Shown piece after piece: positions 24,594 through 34,806 of a DNA stretch of 64,000 nt. Source of the stretch: Bradyrhizobiaceae bacterium (GTDB taxonomy: Bacteria > Pseudomonadota > Alphaproteobacteria > Rhizobiales > Xanthobacteraceae); the NCBI GenBank assembly GCA_020544565.1, contig CP078014.1:688574-752573 (forward strand). Reading direction: 5' to 3'. Position 1 is the first letter of the stretch. Each line of letters starts with the position of its first letter. Both the position numbers and the translations under genes were made by a program. The notes under the pieces are model-generated. The model saw nothing but the letters and a program-made list of their open reading frames with translations, did not search any database and was not told where the DNA came from.

Positions 24594-25988
24594 ATGACCG
24601 CCGTTCGCGCGCTCGCTGCGCTCATTCTGTCCTCGGTTCTCGTCGGTCCCGCGCTGGCGCAGGACCGCATCGTGCCTTCGTCGTCGGCGCAGCTGCGGCT
24701 GTCCTATGGCCCGATCGTCCAGCGGGTGCAGCCGGCGGTGGTCAACGTCTACGCCGCCAAGGTGGTGCAGAACCGCAATCCGCTGCTGGAGGACCCGATG
24801 TTCCGCCGTTTCTTCGGCGTGCCGGGGGGGCCGCAGGAGCAGATGCAGCGCTCGCTGGGATCGGGCGTGATGGTGGATGCGTCCGGTCTGGTCGTCACCA
24901 ACAACCACGTCATCGAGGGCGCGGATCAGGTCAAGGTCTCGCTCGCCGACAAGCGCGAGTTCGAGGCCGAGATCGTGCTCAAGGACAGCCGCACCGATCT
25001 CGCGGTGCTGCGCCTGAAAGACACCAAGGAGAAATTCCCGACGCTGGATTTCGCCAATTCGGACGATGCGCAGGTGGGTGACGTGGTGCTTGCCATCGGC
25101 AATCCGTTCGGCGTTGGCCAGACGGTGACCCACGGCATCATCTCGGCGCTGGCGCGCACCCAGGTCGGCATCACCGACTATCAGTTCTTCATCCAGACCG
25201 ACGCGGCGATCAATCCGGGCAACTCCGGCGGCGCGCTGGTGGACATGAGCGGCCGCCTCGTCGGCGTCAACACCGCGATCTTCTCGCGCTCCGGCGGCTC
25301 GCAGGGCATCGGCTTCGCCATTCCGGCGAACATGGTGCGCGTGGTCGTGGCCTCCGCCAAGAGCGGCGGCAAGGCGGTGAAGCGTCCGTGGCTCGGCGCG
25401 CGCTTGCAGGCGGTGACGCCCGAGATCGCCGAGACGCTGGGCCTGAAGCGGCCCACCGGCGCGCTGGTGGCGAACGTCGCGGCTGGCAGCCCGGCGGCGC
25501 GGGCCGGCCTCAAGCTGTCCGACCTCATCGTGTCGATCGACGGTCAGACCATCGACGATCCCAATGCGTTCGATTATCGCTTCGCCACGCGACCGCTCGG
25601 CGGCACCGCGCAGGTGGACGTGCTGCGTGGCGGCAAGCCGGTCCGGCTCTCCATCGCGCTTGAAACCGCGCCCGATACCGGCCGCGACGAGATCGTCATC
25701 AAGTCGCGCTCGCCGTTCCAGGGCGCGACGGTCGCCAATATTTCGCCGGCGCTCGCCGATGAACTGAAGCTCGACAGCAGCGTCGAGGGTGTCGCCATCA
25801 CCAACATCGCCGATGACGGTTTTGCCGCCAATGTCGGCTTCCGCAAGGGCGACGTCATCGTCGAAGTCAACGGCCAGAAGATCGGCCGCACCTCCGATCT
25901 GGAAAAGGTGGCGCGCGAATCCTCGCGGCTGTGGCGCATCACCGTTCTGCGCGGCGGCCAGCAGATTTCCGTCGTGCTCGGGGGCTGA
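24594..25988 (+). CDS. DegP/Do-type periplasmic serine endoprotease
   Basis: HtrA family protease, 464 aa, degrading or refolding damaged envelope proteins. Residues 1-23 (hydrophobic run ending ALAQ) look like a signal peptide. The catalytic triad is visible: His105 in TNNHVIEG, Asp135 in RTDLAVL and Ser211 in NPGNSGGAL. Two PDZ domains follow (about 275-360 and 375-460). It is compact compared with E. coli DegP. It has its own start region after the ribosomal terminator, and rarA follows after a repeat-bearing gap. Confidence 0.9.
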   Translation: MTAVRALAALILSSVLVGPALAQDRIVPSSSAQLRLSYGPIVQRVQPAVVNVYAAKVVQNRNPLLEDPMFRRFFGVPGGPQEQMQRSLGSGVMVDASGLVVTNNHVIEGADQVKVSLADKREFEAEIVLKDSRTDLAVLRLKDTKEKFPTLDFANSDDAQVGDVVLAIGNPFGVGQTVTHGIISALARTQVGITDYQFFIQTDAAINPGNSGGALVDMSGRLVGVNTAIFSRSGGSQGIGFAIPANMVRVVVASAKSGGKAVKRPWLGARLQAVTPEIAETLGLKRPTGALVANVAAGSPAARAGLKLSDLIVSIDGQTIDDPNAFDYRFATRPLGGTAQVDVLRGGKPVRLSIALETAPDTGRDEIVIKSRSPFQGATVANISPALADELKLDSSVEGVAITNIADDGFAANVGFRKGDVIVEVNGQKIGRTSDLEKVARESSRLWRITVLRGGQQISVVLGG

Positions 25989-25994
25989 GCGCAT

Positions 25995-26114
25995 GTCCCG
26001 GAGGCGGCGCAGCGCGCTGGCGCTGCTCCGCAGAGCCGGGACCGCTGCGGGAACGTGTTTCGTTACGGCCCCGGATCAGCAGCGCACCGCTTTGCGCTGC
26101 ACTGCGTCCGGGGC
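25995..26114. repeat. tandem pair of GC-rich palindromes (second repeat type)
   Basis: Two adjacent imperfect palindromes fill the degP-rarA gap. The first has outer arms GTCCCGG (25995-26001) and CCGGGAC (26036-26042). The second has GCCCCGG (26068-26074) and CCGGGGC (26108-26114), with inner AGCGCA/TGCGCT. This core differs from the GGATG-type repeats, so it is probably another dispersed family. Confidence 0.55.
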
Positions 26115-26146
26115 ATGGTTGCAACAGGATCCGCGTCAAACGTCGC

Positions 26147-27478
26147 ATGAGCGCTAAACGCACCGCACCGTCATCGAACCTCTTCGCCGCCGCCGGGCTG
26201 GAGGAGGATGCGCCGCGTCCGTTGCCGGAGAAGCTGCGGCCGCGGAAGCTGTCCGACGTGGTGGGGCAGGATCACATCCTCGGGCCCGACGGCGCGCTAA
26301 CGCGCATGCTGGAGACGCGCACGCTCGGCTCGCTGATCTTTTGGGGGCCGCCCGGCACCGGCAAGACCACGGTGGCACGGCTGTTGGCGGATGCCACCGA
26401 CCTGCATTTCGAGCAGATTTCCGCGGTGTTCTCCGGCGTCGCCGATCTGAAGAAGGTGTTCGACGCCGCCCGTGCCCGCCGCGAGACGGGCAGGGGCACG
26501 CTGCTGTTCGTCGACGAGGTGCATCGCTTCAACCGCGCGCAGCAGGATTCCTTCCTGCCGGTGATGGAGGACGGCACCGTGGTGCTCGTCGGTGCCACCA
26601 CCGAAAATCCCTCGTTCGAACTCAACGCGGCGCTTCTCTCGCGCGCCCGTGTGCTGGTGTTCCATTCGCTCGATGCGGCGGCGGTGGAGAAGCTCTACGC
26701 CCGCGCCGAGGAGGTCGAGGGCCGGCCGCTGCCGCTAGATGCCGAGGCGCGCGCCGTGCTGGTGCGGATGGCGGACGGCGACGGCCGCGCCGCGCTGACG
26801 CTGGCGGAGGAAGTGTGGCGCGCCGCGCGCAAGGACGAGGTGTTCGATGCCGCGCAGCTGCAGGACATCCTGCAACGCCGCGCGCCGATCTACGACAAGT
26901 CCGCCGACGGCCATTACAATCTGATCTCGGCGCTGCATAAAGCCGTGCGCGGCTCCGATCCCGACGCCGCGCTGTATTATCTCGCGCGCATGCTGGACGC
27001 GGGCGAGGACCCGCTGTTCCTGGCGCGCCGCGTGGTGCGGATGGCGGTGGAGGACATCGGCCTTGCCGATCCGCAGGCGCTGGTGATCGCCAACGCGGCC
27101 AAGGACGCCTACGATTTCCTCGGCAGCCCCGAGGGCGAACTGGCCATCGCGCAGGCGGTGATCTATGTCGCCACCGCGCCGAAATCCAACGCCGCCTACA
27201 AGGCGTTCGGTGCGGCAAAACGGGTGGCAAAGGAGGGCGGCTCGCTGCTGCCGCCCAAGCACATCCTCAATTCGCCGACCAAGCTGATGCAGGCTGAGGG
27301 CTACGGCGCCGGCTATCAGTACGACCACGATGCGCCGGAGGCGTTTTCCGGGCAGGACTATTTCCCGGAGGCGCTCGGCCGCCAGACGTTCTACAATCCG
27401 CCCGATCGCGGCTTCGAGCGCGAGATTCGCAAGCGGCTCGATTACTGGGCCAAGCTGAGACGGGACAGATCATCATGA
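26147..27478 (+). CDS. rarA: replication-associated recombination protein A (AAA+ ATPase)
   Basis: RarA/MgsA family, 443 aa, acts at stalled replication forks and gapped DNA. Start MSAKRTAPSSNLF at 26147 is preferred, since upstream codons fall inside the palindromic repeat. Walker A GPPGTGKTT is near residue 67-75, Walker B LLFVDEVHRF near 120, and ATTENPSFELN is the sensor-1 region. The C-terminal tetramerisation domain includes DPDAALYYLARMLDAGEDPLF and PPKHILNSPTKLM. Its stop overlaps the next gene by four bases (ATGA). Confidence 0.93.
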   Translation: MSAKRTAPSSNLFAAAGLEEDAPRPLPEKLRPRKLSDVVGQDHILGPDGALTRMLETRTLGSLIFWGPPGTGKTTVARLLADATDLHFEQISAVFSGVADLKKVFDAARARRETGRGTLLFVDEVHRFNRAQQDSFLPVMEDGTVVLVGATTENPSFELNAALLSRARVLVFHSLDAAAVEKLYARAEEVEGRPLPLDAEARAVLVRMADGDGRAALTLAEEVWRAARKDEVFDAAQLQDILQRRAPIYDKSADGHYNLISALHKAVRGSDPDAALYYLARMLDAGEDPLFLARRVVRMAVEDIGLADPQALVIANAAKDAYDFLGSPEGELAIAQAVIYVATAPKSNAAYKAFGAAKRVAKEGGSLLPPKHILNSPTKLMQAEGYGAGYQYDHDAPEAFSGQDYFPEALGRQTFYNPPDRGFEREIRKRLDYWAKLRRDRSS

Positions 27479-28758
27479 GCCGGCGTTTCAGGAAGCCGCT
27501 TGAGAAGAAGGGCGTGCGCGAGGCGCGCAAGGACGACAAGCGCGCGGCGAAGCGCGGCAAGCCGTCGTCCGCCAAGCCGTCGTCCGTCAAGACAACGTCG
27601 GCCAAAAAGGCGTCGGGCAAGCCGGCAGGCCATTTCGAGGGGCGCGGGGACGGCGTGTCGCGAAGGACGACGCCGGCGAAGGCGGCGCGATCCTCCGCCG
27701 CTGTTCGCCCGCAGCGTCCGCCCGCGCCTTACGAGGAGGCTCCCGCGCCACAAGCCGCGCCGCTGCCGACCAAGGTGCAGACCGTGGTCGTCACCGCCGA
27801 CGAGAACAACATGCGCGTCGACCGCTTCCTCGAACATCGCTTCCCCGGCCTGTCGTTCTCCCACATCCAGCGCATCGTCCGCAAAGGCGAACTGCGCATC
27901 AACGGCAAGCGCGCCGACAGCAAGGACCGTCTCGAGGAGGGCCAGAGCGTCCGCATCCCGCCGCTGAAGCTCGACGCGCCGAAGGCCGTCGGCGTGCTCT
28001 CGGAGGCGGCGGAGAAGACGCTCGAAGACCTGCGCAAAATGACCCTGTTCGAGGACGCCGACGTCATGGTGCTGAACAAGCCCGCGGGCCTCGCCGTGCA
28101 GGGCGGCTCGGGCATGACGAAGCATGTCGACCAGATGCTGGAGGTGATGCGCGACGCCAAGGGGCAGAAGCCGCGCCTGGTGCATCGGCTCGATCGCGAA
28201 ACCTCGGGTTGCCTGCTGATCGCCAAGACCCGCTTCGCTGCGTCCGCGCTCACCGGCTCATTCCGCCATCGCTCGGCGCGCAAGATCTACTGGGCGCTGG
28301 TGGCGGGGGTGCCGAAACCGAAGCAGGGCCGCATCTCCACCTATCTTGCCAAGGAGGAGAACGAGGAAGAGTCGATCATGCGCGTCGCCAGTCATGGCGA
28401 CGAGGGCGCGAGCCACGCGGTGACATATTACGCGGTGGTCGAAGCCTCGGCGCAGAAGCTCGCCTGGGTGTCGCTGAAGCCGGTCACCGGCCGCACCCAC
28501 CAGCTCCGGGCGCATATGGCGCATATCGATCACCCCATTGTCGGCGATCCGAAATACTTCAACAAGGAGAACTGGCAGTTGCCCGGCGGCCTGCAGAACC
28601 GGCTGCATCTGCTGGCGCGCCGCATCGTCATCCCGCATCCGCGCGGCGGCGTGATCGACGCCACCGCGCCGCTGCCGCTGCACATGCTGCAATCGTGGAA
28701 CCTGCTCGGACTCGAGGCCGACCGCTTCGATCCCATCGAGGGCGCGCCGGAGGAGTAG
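27475..28758 (+). CDS. RluA/RluC-family 23S rRNA pseudouridine synthase
   Basis: Converts specific uridines in rRNA to pseudouridine. A very basic, Lys/Ala/Pro-rich N-terminus of about 100 residues comes first. The S4 RNA-binding domain follows (MRVDRFLEHRFPGLSFSHIQ, RKGELRINGKR, about 112-160). The catalytic domain has the motif HRLDRETSG with Asp240 as nucleophile, and GRTHQLRAHMAHI near 340. Most like RluC, but RluD is not excluded. Length of 427 aa exceeds the usual 320 because of the N-terminal extension. Translationally coupled to rarA. Confidence 0.88.
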   Translation: MSRRFRKPLEKKGVREARKDDKRAAKRGKPSSAKPSSVKTTSAKKASGKPAGHFEGRGDGVSRRTTPAKAARSSAAVRPQRPPAPYEEAPAPQAAPLPTKVQTVVVTADENNMRVDRFLEHRFPGLSFSHIQRIVRKGELRINGKRADSKDRLEEGQSVRIPPLKLDAPKAVGVLSEAAEKTLEDLRKMTLFEDADVMVLNKPAGLAVQGGSGMTKHVDQMLEVMRDAKGQKPRLVHRLDRETSGCLLIAKTRFAASALTGSFRHRSARKIYWALVAGVPKPKQGRISTYLAKEENEEESIMRVASHGDEGASHAVTYYAVVEASAQKLAWVSLKPVTGRTHQLRAHMAHIDHPIVGDPKYFNKENWQLPGGLQNRLHLLARRIVIPHPRGGVIDATAPLPLHMLQSWNLLGLEADRFDPIEGAPEE

Positions 28759-28866
28759 GACCCTTGCTCGAGCTGCTCCCGGGCACGATATGCCGAAGGG
28801 AAAGCCGTCATGGCCGGAGTACATTCGGACGTGACGAACGGGTGGGAACGGACGATTGGAAACGCC

Positions 28867-29247
28867 ATGAAGGCCAGCACGATTATCGCGACAATGTCGG
28901 GTCTGGTGATCGCGATCCTCTCATTCGCGATGCCCGCCCACGCCCAGATCATTGGGCCGCCCGGCACCCAGCCGGTGATCCCGTTTCCCACCGCGCCGCC
29001 GCCGCCTCCGCCGCCGCGGATCGATGTGCCGCAGGTGCCGCAGATGAATTCGCCACCGCCGTTCGCGCTGCAGAACACGACGCCTGGTCGTGTGACGTCG
29101 AATGGAAAGCCGCCGCGCTCGCGGCTCAAGCCGGCGCGGCGCGAGTCCTACGGCGACCGCATCGCGCGGTGCCTGGACGAGGGTGCGGCGTGGGGGCTTG
29201 GCCCCAACGAGCGCGCGGCCTATTCGCGCGCCTGCGCCAACCGCTAG
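28867..29247 (+). CDS. small secreted proline-rich protein of unknown function
   Basis: About 126 aa from the ATG at 28867, with a clear signal peptide ending AMPAHA. A proline-rich stretch follows (IGPPGTQPVIPFPTAPPPPPPP-like, over 20 residues), then a basic C-terminus with PPRSRLKPARRESYGDR and Cys in RCLDEGAAWG and RACANR. An earlier in-frame ATG at 28810 would put 19 residues before the signal. No family recognised; likely periplasmic. It lies between the pseudouridine synthase and ATP12 genes on the same strand. Confidence 0.6.
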   Translation: MKASTIIATMSGLVIAILSFAMPAHAQIIGPPGTQPVIPFPTAPPPPPPPRIDVPQVPQMNSPPPFALQNTTPGRVTSNGKPPRSRLKPARRESYGDRIARCLDEGAAWGLGPNERAAYSRACANR

Positions 29248-29316
29248 GCATGGCCGCCGAAAAGTGGATGCCGCTTTCGGTCAGGGTCATGCCCAGCACA
29301 TAAAGGTGAGTTCGTC

Positions 29317-30090
29317 ATGCGTGAACTGTTCGACGAGGTCGCGGGGAAATCGCCGCTCGATCCGCGCGAGGCGTCGCGCCAGTCCTCCCGCGCGCCGCTG
29401 CGCAAGCGGTTCTATACCCAGGCTGGCGTCGTCGAGGGGCCGGACGGTTTCGCCGTGACGCTGGACGGCAAGCAGGTGCGCACCCCGGGACGCAACCTGC
29501 TGGCCGCGCCGAACCGCGACCTCGCCGAGGCCATGGCCGCCGAATGGCAGGCGCAGACCGAGGCGATCGACCCGATGGCGATGCCGCTGACGCGGCTCGC
29601 CAACAGCGTCATCGACGGCGTGTCGGCCAACATCGTGGCGGTTGCCGACGACATCGCGCGCTATTTCGAATCCGACCTCGTGTTCTACCGCGCGGGGTTT
29701 CCCGAGACGCTGGTGGCGCGGCAGGCGCAGCATTGGGACCCGGTACTGCGCTGGGCCGCCGACGATCTCGGCGCGCATTTCATCCTCACCGAGGGGATCA
29801 TGCATGTGCGCCAACCGGAGGCGGCGGTGGCCGCGGCGCGCGGGGCGCTGCCGTCCGGGGCGTGGCCGCTTGCGGCGCTGCATGTCGTCACCACCATCAC
29901 CGGCTCGGCGATGCTGGCGCTGGCCCTGAACCATCGTGTGCTCGACGCGACGCAGGTGTGGGCCGCCGCGCATGTGGACGAGGATTGGAACAGCGAGACC
30001 TGGGGCATGGACGAGGAGGTGGAGGCCCGCCGCGCCGCCCAGCACCGCGATTTCGAGGCGGCGGCGCAGGTGCTGCAGGCGCTGGGGTAA
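29317..30090 (+). CDS. ATP12-family F1-ATPase assembly chaperone
   Basis: 257 aa. Alphaproteobacterial homologue of mitochondrial Atp12, which binds free F1 alpha subunit during ATP synthase assembly. RKRFYTQAGVVEGPDGFAVTLDGKQVRTPGRN, EWQAQTEAIDP and MPLTRLANSVIDG are strong family signatures. ITGSAMLALAL and WNSETWGMDEE near the C-terminus complete the fold. No ATP synthase genes lie in the window. Confidence 0.9.
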   Translation: MRELFDEVAGKSPLDPREASRQSSRAPLRKRFYTQAGVVEGPDGFAVTLDGKQVRTPGRNLLAAPNRDLAEAMAAEWQAQTEAIDPMAMPLTRLANSVIDGVSANIVAVADDIARYFESDLVFYRAGFPETLVARQAQHWDPVLRWAADDLGAHFILTEGIMHVRQPEAAVAAARGALPSGAWPLAALHVVTTITGSAMLALALNHRVLDATQVWAAAHVDEDWNSETWGMDEEVEARRAAQHRDFEAAAQVLQALG

Positions 30091-30174
30091 CGCTCTGGCA
30101 CGATGCCATCGCAGTTCGGTTAACAAGCCGTTTACGTCGCTGCTCTAGCTTCCGGTTCGAAGGAAGCGAAAGCC

Positions 30175-31647
30175 ATGCCCGTCGCCATCAATCCGGTGTT
30201 TCCCGTCGTCACCGCGCAGGGCGCGGCCGCGGGCGCGGCGCTGCAGCCGGGCACGGTGATCGACGCGCAGGTGCTGGCGCAACTCGGCGCCGACAAGGTG
30301 CGCATCGCCATCGCCAATCTCACCATCGAGGCGTTGACCGAGGTCCCGCTCCAGTCCGGCGACCGGCTGCAACTGGCGGTGTCGCAGACGCCGCAGGGCG
30401 TGCGGCTTCAGATCGTGCCGGGCGAGGGCGGCGTCGCGTCTCCGGGGACGCAGGCGTCCGCTGGCGAGGCGTCGGCGTCGGCGCGTGTCGCTCAGCCGGG
30501 TGCGCCGGTGCAGGCGGCGGCGTCGGGGCGTGCGCTGACCGATCTCGAAGCGCTGGCGGTGTCGGCGGCGGTGCAGGTCGCCGCCGCGCGGCAGGGCAGC
30601 CTGTCGCCGCTGTTCGCCAATCTCGGTGCGGTGGCGTCGTCGCAGGCGCTGCCGCAGACGCTCCAGCAGGCCGCGGCGCAGCTTCTGGCGCGGCGTCCGG
30701 TCCTCGGAGAAAGCCTGACCGGTGACGACATCAAGACCGCGTTCCGTGAATCCGGATTGTTCTTCAATCAGGCTCTGGCCGGCGGCTCCGCGCCGGCGGA
30801 TCTCAAGGCAGTGCTGACGGTGTTTCGCCAGACGGTGGCGTCGTGGCTCGGCGAGGCTGCGGCACCCGAAGCGGCGTCACCGCCGCTGTCGCCGGTCGCT
30901 GATGAGACGGCCCTGCCGGATATTCGGATGCCGATGGCCGCGGGCCGTGCTGCTGCCGAGGCCGAAGCCGACATGACGGCGCTCCTGCGAAACTTGCCGA
31001 AGGGCGTCCGCGACGCCATGGCCGAGCTTCTCGCTGCGGAAGGGCGATTGACACCGGCGCGCGCCGAAAGCGCGCATGGGACAGTCCCGCCGCCGCCGTT
31101 TCGCGGCGCCGCGCCGAGCGCGCAGCCGGCGCTGCCGTCCTCCATTGCGCCGGACGATCCAGTCGTGGTTGTGGCCCATCGCCTGATCGCGGACGTCGAT
31201 GCTGCGCTGGCGCGCCAGACATTGTTGCAGGCGGCCTCATTGCCCGATGCCGCCGGGGCGCGGGCCGAGGCGGCCATGCCGCGCTGGAATTTCGAAATCC
31301 CGTTCGCGACGCCGCAGGGTACCGCCATCGCCCAGTTCGAGATTTCCCGCGATGGCGGCGGTGCGACTGCGGAGCCGGCGCGGCGGGCGTGGCAGGCGCG
31401 CTTTTCCCTCGACGTGGAGCCGACCGGGCCGGTGCATGCGCTGGTCTCGCTCAGCGGCGCGCGGACGTCGGTGCGGATGTGGGCCGAGCGGCCCGCCACC
31501 GCCGCGCAACTGCGCCTCAATGTGCCGCAACTGTCCCACGCGCTGCGCGAGGCGGCGCTGGAGCCCGGCGACATCGTGATCGGCGACGGCGCGCCGCCGC
31601 GGCCCGCGCCGCCGCCCGCCGGGCATTTCCTGGATCGTGCGCTATGA
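30175..31647 (+). CDS. FliK-like (flagellar hook-length control C-domain) protein
   Basis: 490 aa. Long low-complexity Ala/Pro/Gln-rich N-terminal and middle parts precede a folded C-terminal region (about 370-480: FEIPFATPQGTAIAQFEIS, ARFSLDVEPTGPVHALVSL, VRMWAERPATAAQLR), the arrangement of FliK hook-length rulers. The next gene, four bases overlapping, encodes an FlhB C-terminal-like protein. That is the export-switch partner of FliK, and it strengthens this call. No other flagellar genes are nearby. Confidence 0.65.
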   Translation: MPVAINPVFPVVTAQGAAAGAALQPGTVIDAQVLAQLGADKVRIAIANLTIEALTEVPLQSGDRLQLAVSQTPQGVRLQIVPGEGGVASPGTQASAGEASASARVAQPGAPVQAAASGRALTDLEALAVSAAVQVAAARQGSLSPLFANLGAVASSQALPQTLQQAAAQLLARRPVLGESLTGDDIKTAFRESGLFFNQALAGGSAPADLKAVLTVFRQTVASWLGEAAAPEAASPPLSPVADETALPDIRMPMAAGRAAAEAEADMTALLRNLPKGVRDAMAELLAAEGRLTPARAESAHGTVPPPPFRGAAPSAQPALPSSIAPDDPVVVVAHRLIADVDAALARQTLLQAASLPDAAGARAEAAMPRWNFEIPFATPQGTAIAQFEISRDGGGATAEPARRAWQARFSLDVEPTGPVHALVSLSGARTSVRMWAERPATAAQLRLNVPQLSHALREAALEPGDIVIGDGAPPRPAPPPAGHFLDRAL

Positions 31648-31910
31648 TTTCCGAGCCCCGAAACATGCTCGCGGTGGCGCTGCATTACGACAGAAAGGGC
31701 GCGCCGCGCGTGGTCGCCAAGGGCCGCGGCACGGTCGGCGACAAGATCGTCGCGGTCGCCCGTGAGCACGGCGTGCCCATCGAGGACAACGAGGTGCTCG
31801 CCGGCGCACTGGCCAACGTCGAACTCGGCGACGAAATTCCCGCCGAACTGTACAAGGCGGTGGCGGAAGTGCTGATCTTCGTCATGCGGTTGAGCGGCCG
31901 CCTGCGCTAG
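31644..31910 (+). CDS. FlhB C-terminal domain-like protein (FhlB/EscU type)
   Basis: 88 aa, corresponding only to the cytoplasmic C-terminal domain of FlhB/YscU. NMLAVALHYDRKGAPRVVAKGRG corresponds to the region after the NPTH cleavage site, but the NPTH itself is absent. VPIEDNEVLAGALANVELGDEIP is typical. Its ATG overlaps the FliK-like stop. It may mimic cleaved FlhB in substrate switching; the role is inferred. It ends tail to tail (four-base overlap) with the next minus-strand gene. Confidence 0.8.
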   Translation: MISEPRNMLAVALHYDRKGAPRVVAKGRGTVGDKIVAVAREHGVPIEDNEVLAGALANVELGDEIPAELYKAVAEVLIFVMRLSGRLR

Positions 31911-32278
31911 AGTTGCGGCGCGGGTCCGAAGAATCCGATGATCTTCGACAGCCGCCCGTCGGGCCCGATCTCGCCGATATCGATGGACGTGTCGCCATAG
32001 GAGCCATCGGCGCGCGCCAGCCGCCAGAGAAAACGCAGCACGTTGTGATGCCCGTCCGTCCGGCTCATGAATTCGAGCCGCGCGCCGGGACGGCTGGCCT
32101 GGACGTCCTTGATCCGGCGCGACAGCGCATCCCGCCCGTGCACCTCGATATTCGGATCGACATAGACCCCGTCGTCGGCCCAGCATTGTTCGAGCAGCGC
32201 GTTCCGTCTGGCGTCGTCGGTCTCGTTCCAGGCGTCGATGTATTGTGTGGCGATTGTCGCCGCGTCCGCCGCTGTCAT
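31907..32278 (-). CDS. NTF2/SnoaL-like protein
   Basis: 123 aa with the cone-shaped alpha+beta barrel pattern of the NTF2-like superfamily: helix AATIATQYIDAWNETDDARRNALLEQCWADDGVYVDPN, then strands ending IIGFFGPAPQL. Members are enzymes or binding proteins with varied ligands, so no reaction can be assigned. A second NTF2-like gene lies divergently 140 bases away. Confidence 0.7.
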   Translation of the reverse strand: MTAADAATIATQYIDAWNETDDARRNALLEQCWADDGVYVDPNIEVHGRDALSRRIKDVQASRPGARLEFMSRTDGHHNVLRFLWRLARADGSYGDTSIDIGEIGPDGRLSKIIGFFGPAPQL

Positions 32279-32417
32279 AAGTCTCCTCCGTGTTCAGGCT
32301 TGTCTATCGGCTGAAGGCGCTCCGGATCAATACGGGCCTGCGGCCGGGTGGCGCGGTGGATTCCCGGCCGAAAACCGGTAGTGTTGCGCCAACGGAAAAT
32401 GCAGGGAGCGCCCACGA

Positions 32418-32792
32418 ATGTCCGTAGCCGCTTGGAAGGATCTCGCCATACGCTACAACGCCGCCTGGAACGCCCACGATGTTGCGGCGATCATGGCGTT
32501 TCATGCCGACGACACCAGCTACCAGCGCCATGGCAGCCCGAAGGTCTACAAGGGCCGGGAGGCGGTGGCCGAGCAGTTCGGCAAGGATATTTCGGGGTTG
32601 CCCGGCATCGCCTTCGAGCCCGTGGCGCTCTACGGCAGCGACGAGCACTTCGTCTCCGAATCGATCCTCACGGCGACGAAGCCGGACGGCACGCCGGTGG
32701 TAATGGAGCTGGTGGACGTCATCACGCTCCGCGACGGCAACGTGGTGCACAAGTCGAGCTATTTCGTGCCGAGCCGGCCGCCAAAGGCGTAA
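32418..32792 (+). CDS. NTF2/SnoaL-like protein
   Basis: 124 aa, also an NTF2-like fold: WKDLAIRYNAAWNAHDVAAIMAFHADDTSYQRHGSPKVYKGREAVAEQF then barrel strands. It diverges from the other NTF2-like gene across a 139-base gap that should hold both promoters. Function unknown. Confidence 0.75.
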   Translation: MSVAAWKDLAIRYNAAWNAHDVAAIMAFHADDTSYQRHGSPKVYKGREAVAEQFGKDISGLPGIAFEPVALYGSDEHFVSESILTATKPDGTPVVMELVDVITLRDGNVVHKSSYFVPSRPPKA

Positions 32793-32807
32793 GGCGCGAT
32801 TTAATTG

Positions 32808-32899
32808 TCGTCATGGCCGGATTCATCCCGGCCATCCACGTCTTTTATCTCGGCATTGTCCGCAAGACATGGATGCCCGGCACAAGGCCGGGCAAGACG
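32808..32899. repeat. dispersed palindromic repeat (REP-like), copy C, paired
   Basis: Two palindromic units face each other in the 328-base gap 32793-33120: TCATGGCCGG...CCGGCCATCCACGTC and, after a spacer, GACATGGATGCCCGG...CCGGGCAAGACG. The rest of the gap has no convincing gene; the last 100 bases lead into pccB-like translation. Confidence 0.75.
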
Positions 32900-33120
32900 A
32901 ATTTGCGGGAGCACCTCCTTCGAAGGGGAGGCCCAGGGTCACCTGTCCATGAGCAGGATTTGCCGGCGGCCATTCGAGCCGACCCACCTCTCGCCGGAGT
33001 GGGGGCATTTGGCTATTTCCCTGAGGACAAAGCCATTTTCTCGGCCTTCGCCTGCGTGCTAGAAAGCTGCCCACCAGAGACCGGAAGGGCGGCGGCTGCC
33101 GCCGAAGTTGGGGCGAATCC

Positions 33121-34653
<1,533 letters not shown>

Positions 34654-34806
34654 GCGGCGCCTCCCGTCCGATTGTTGCATTGCGATATCGCTGATCCCGG
34701 CGCGCGAGCGGGGCAGGCCGAGGTTGCGCCGCCGCCGTGCACTGTTAAACTTTGTTCGAACAGAGTTGCCGCGTCGTCTGCGGGCGGGCGCGGGGATGGG
34801 ATTTGC

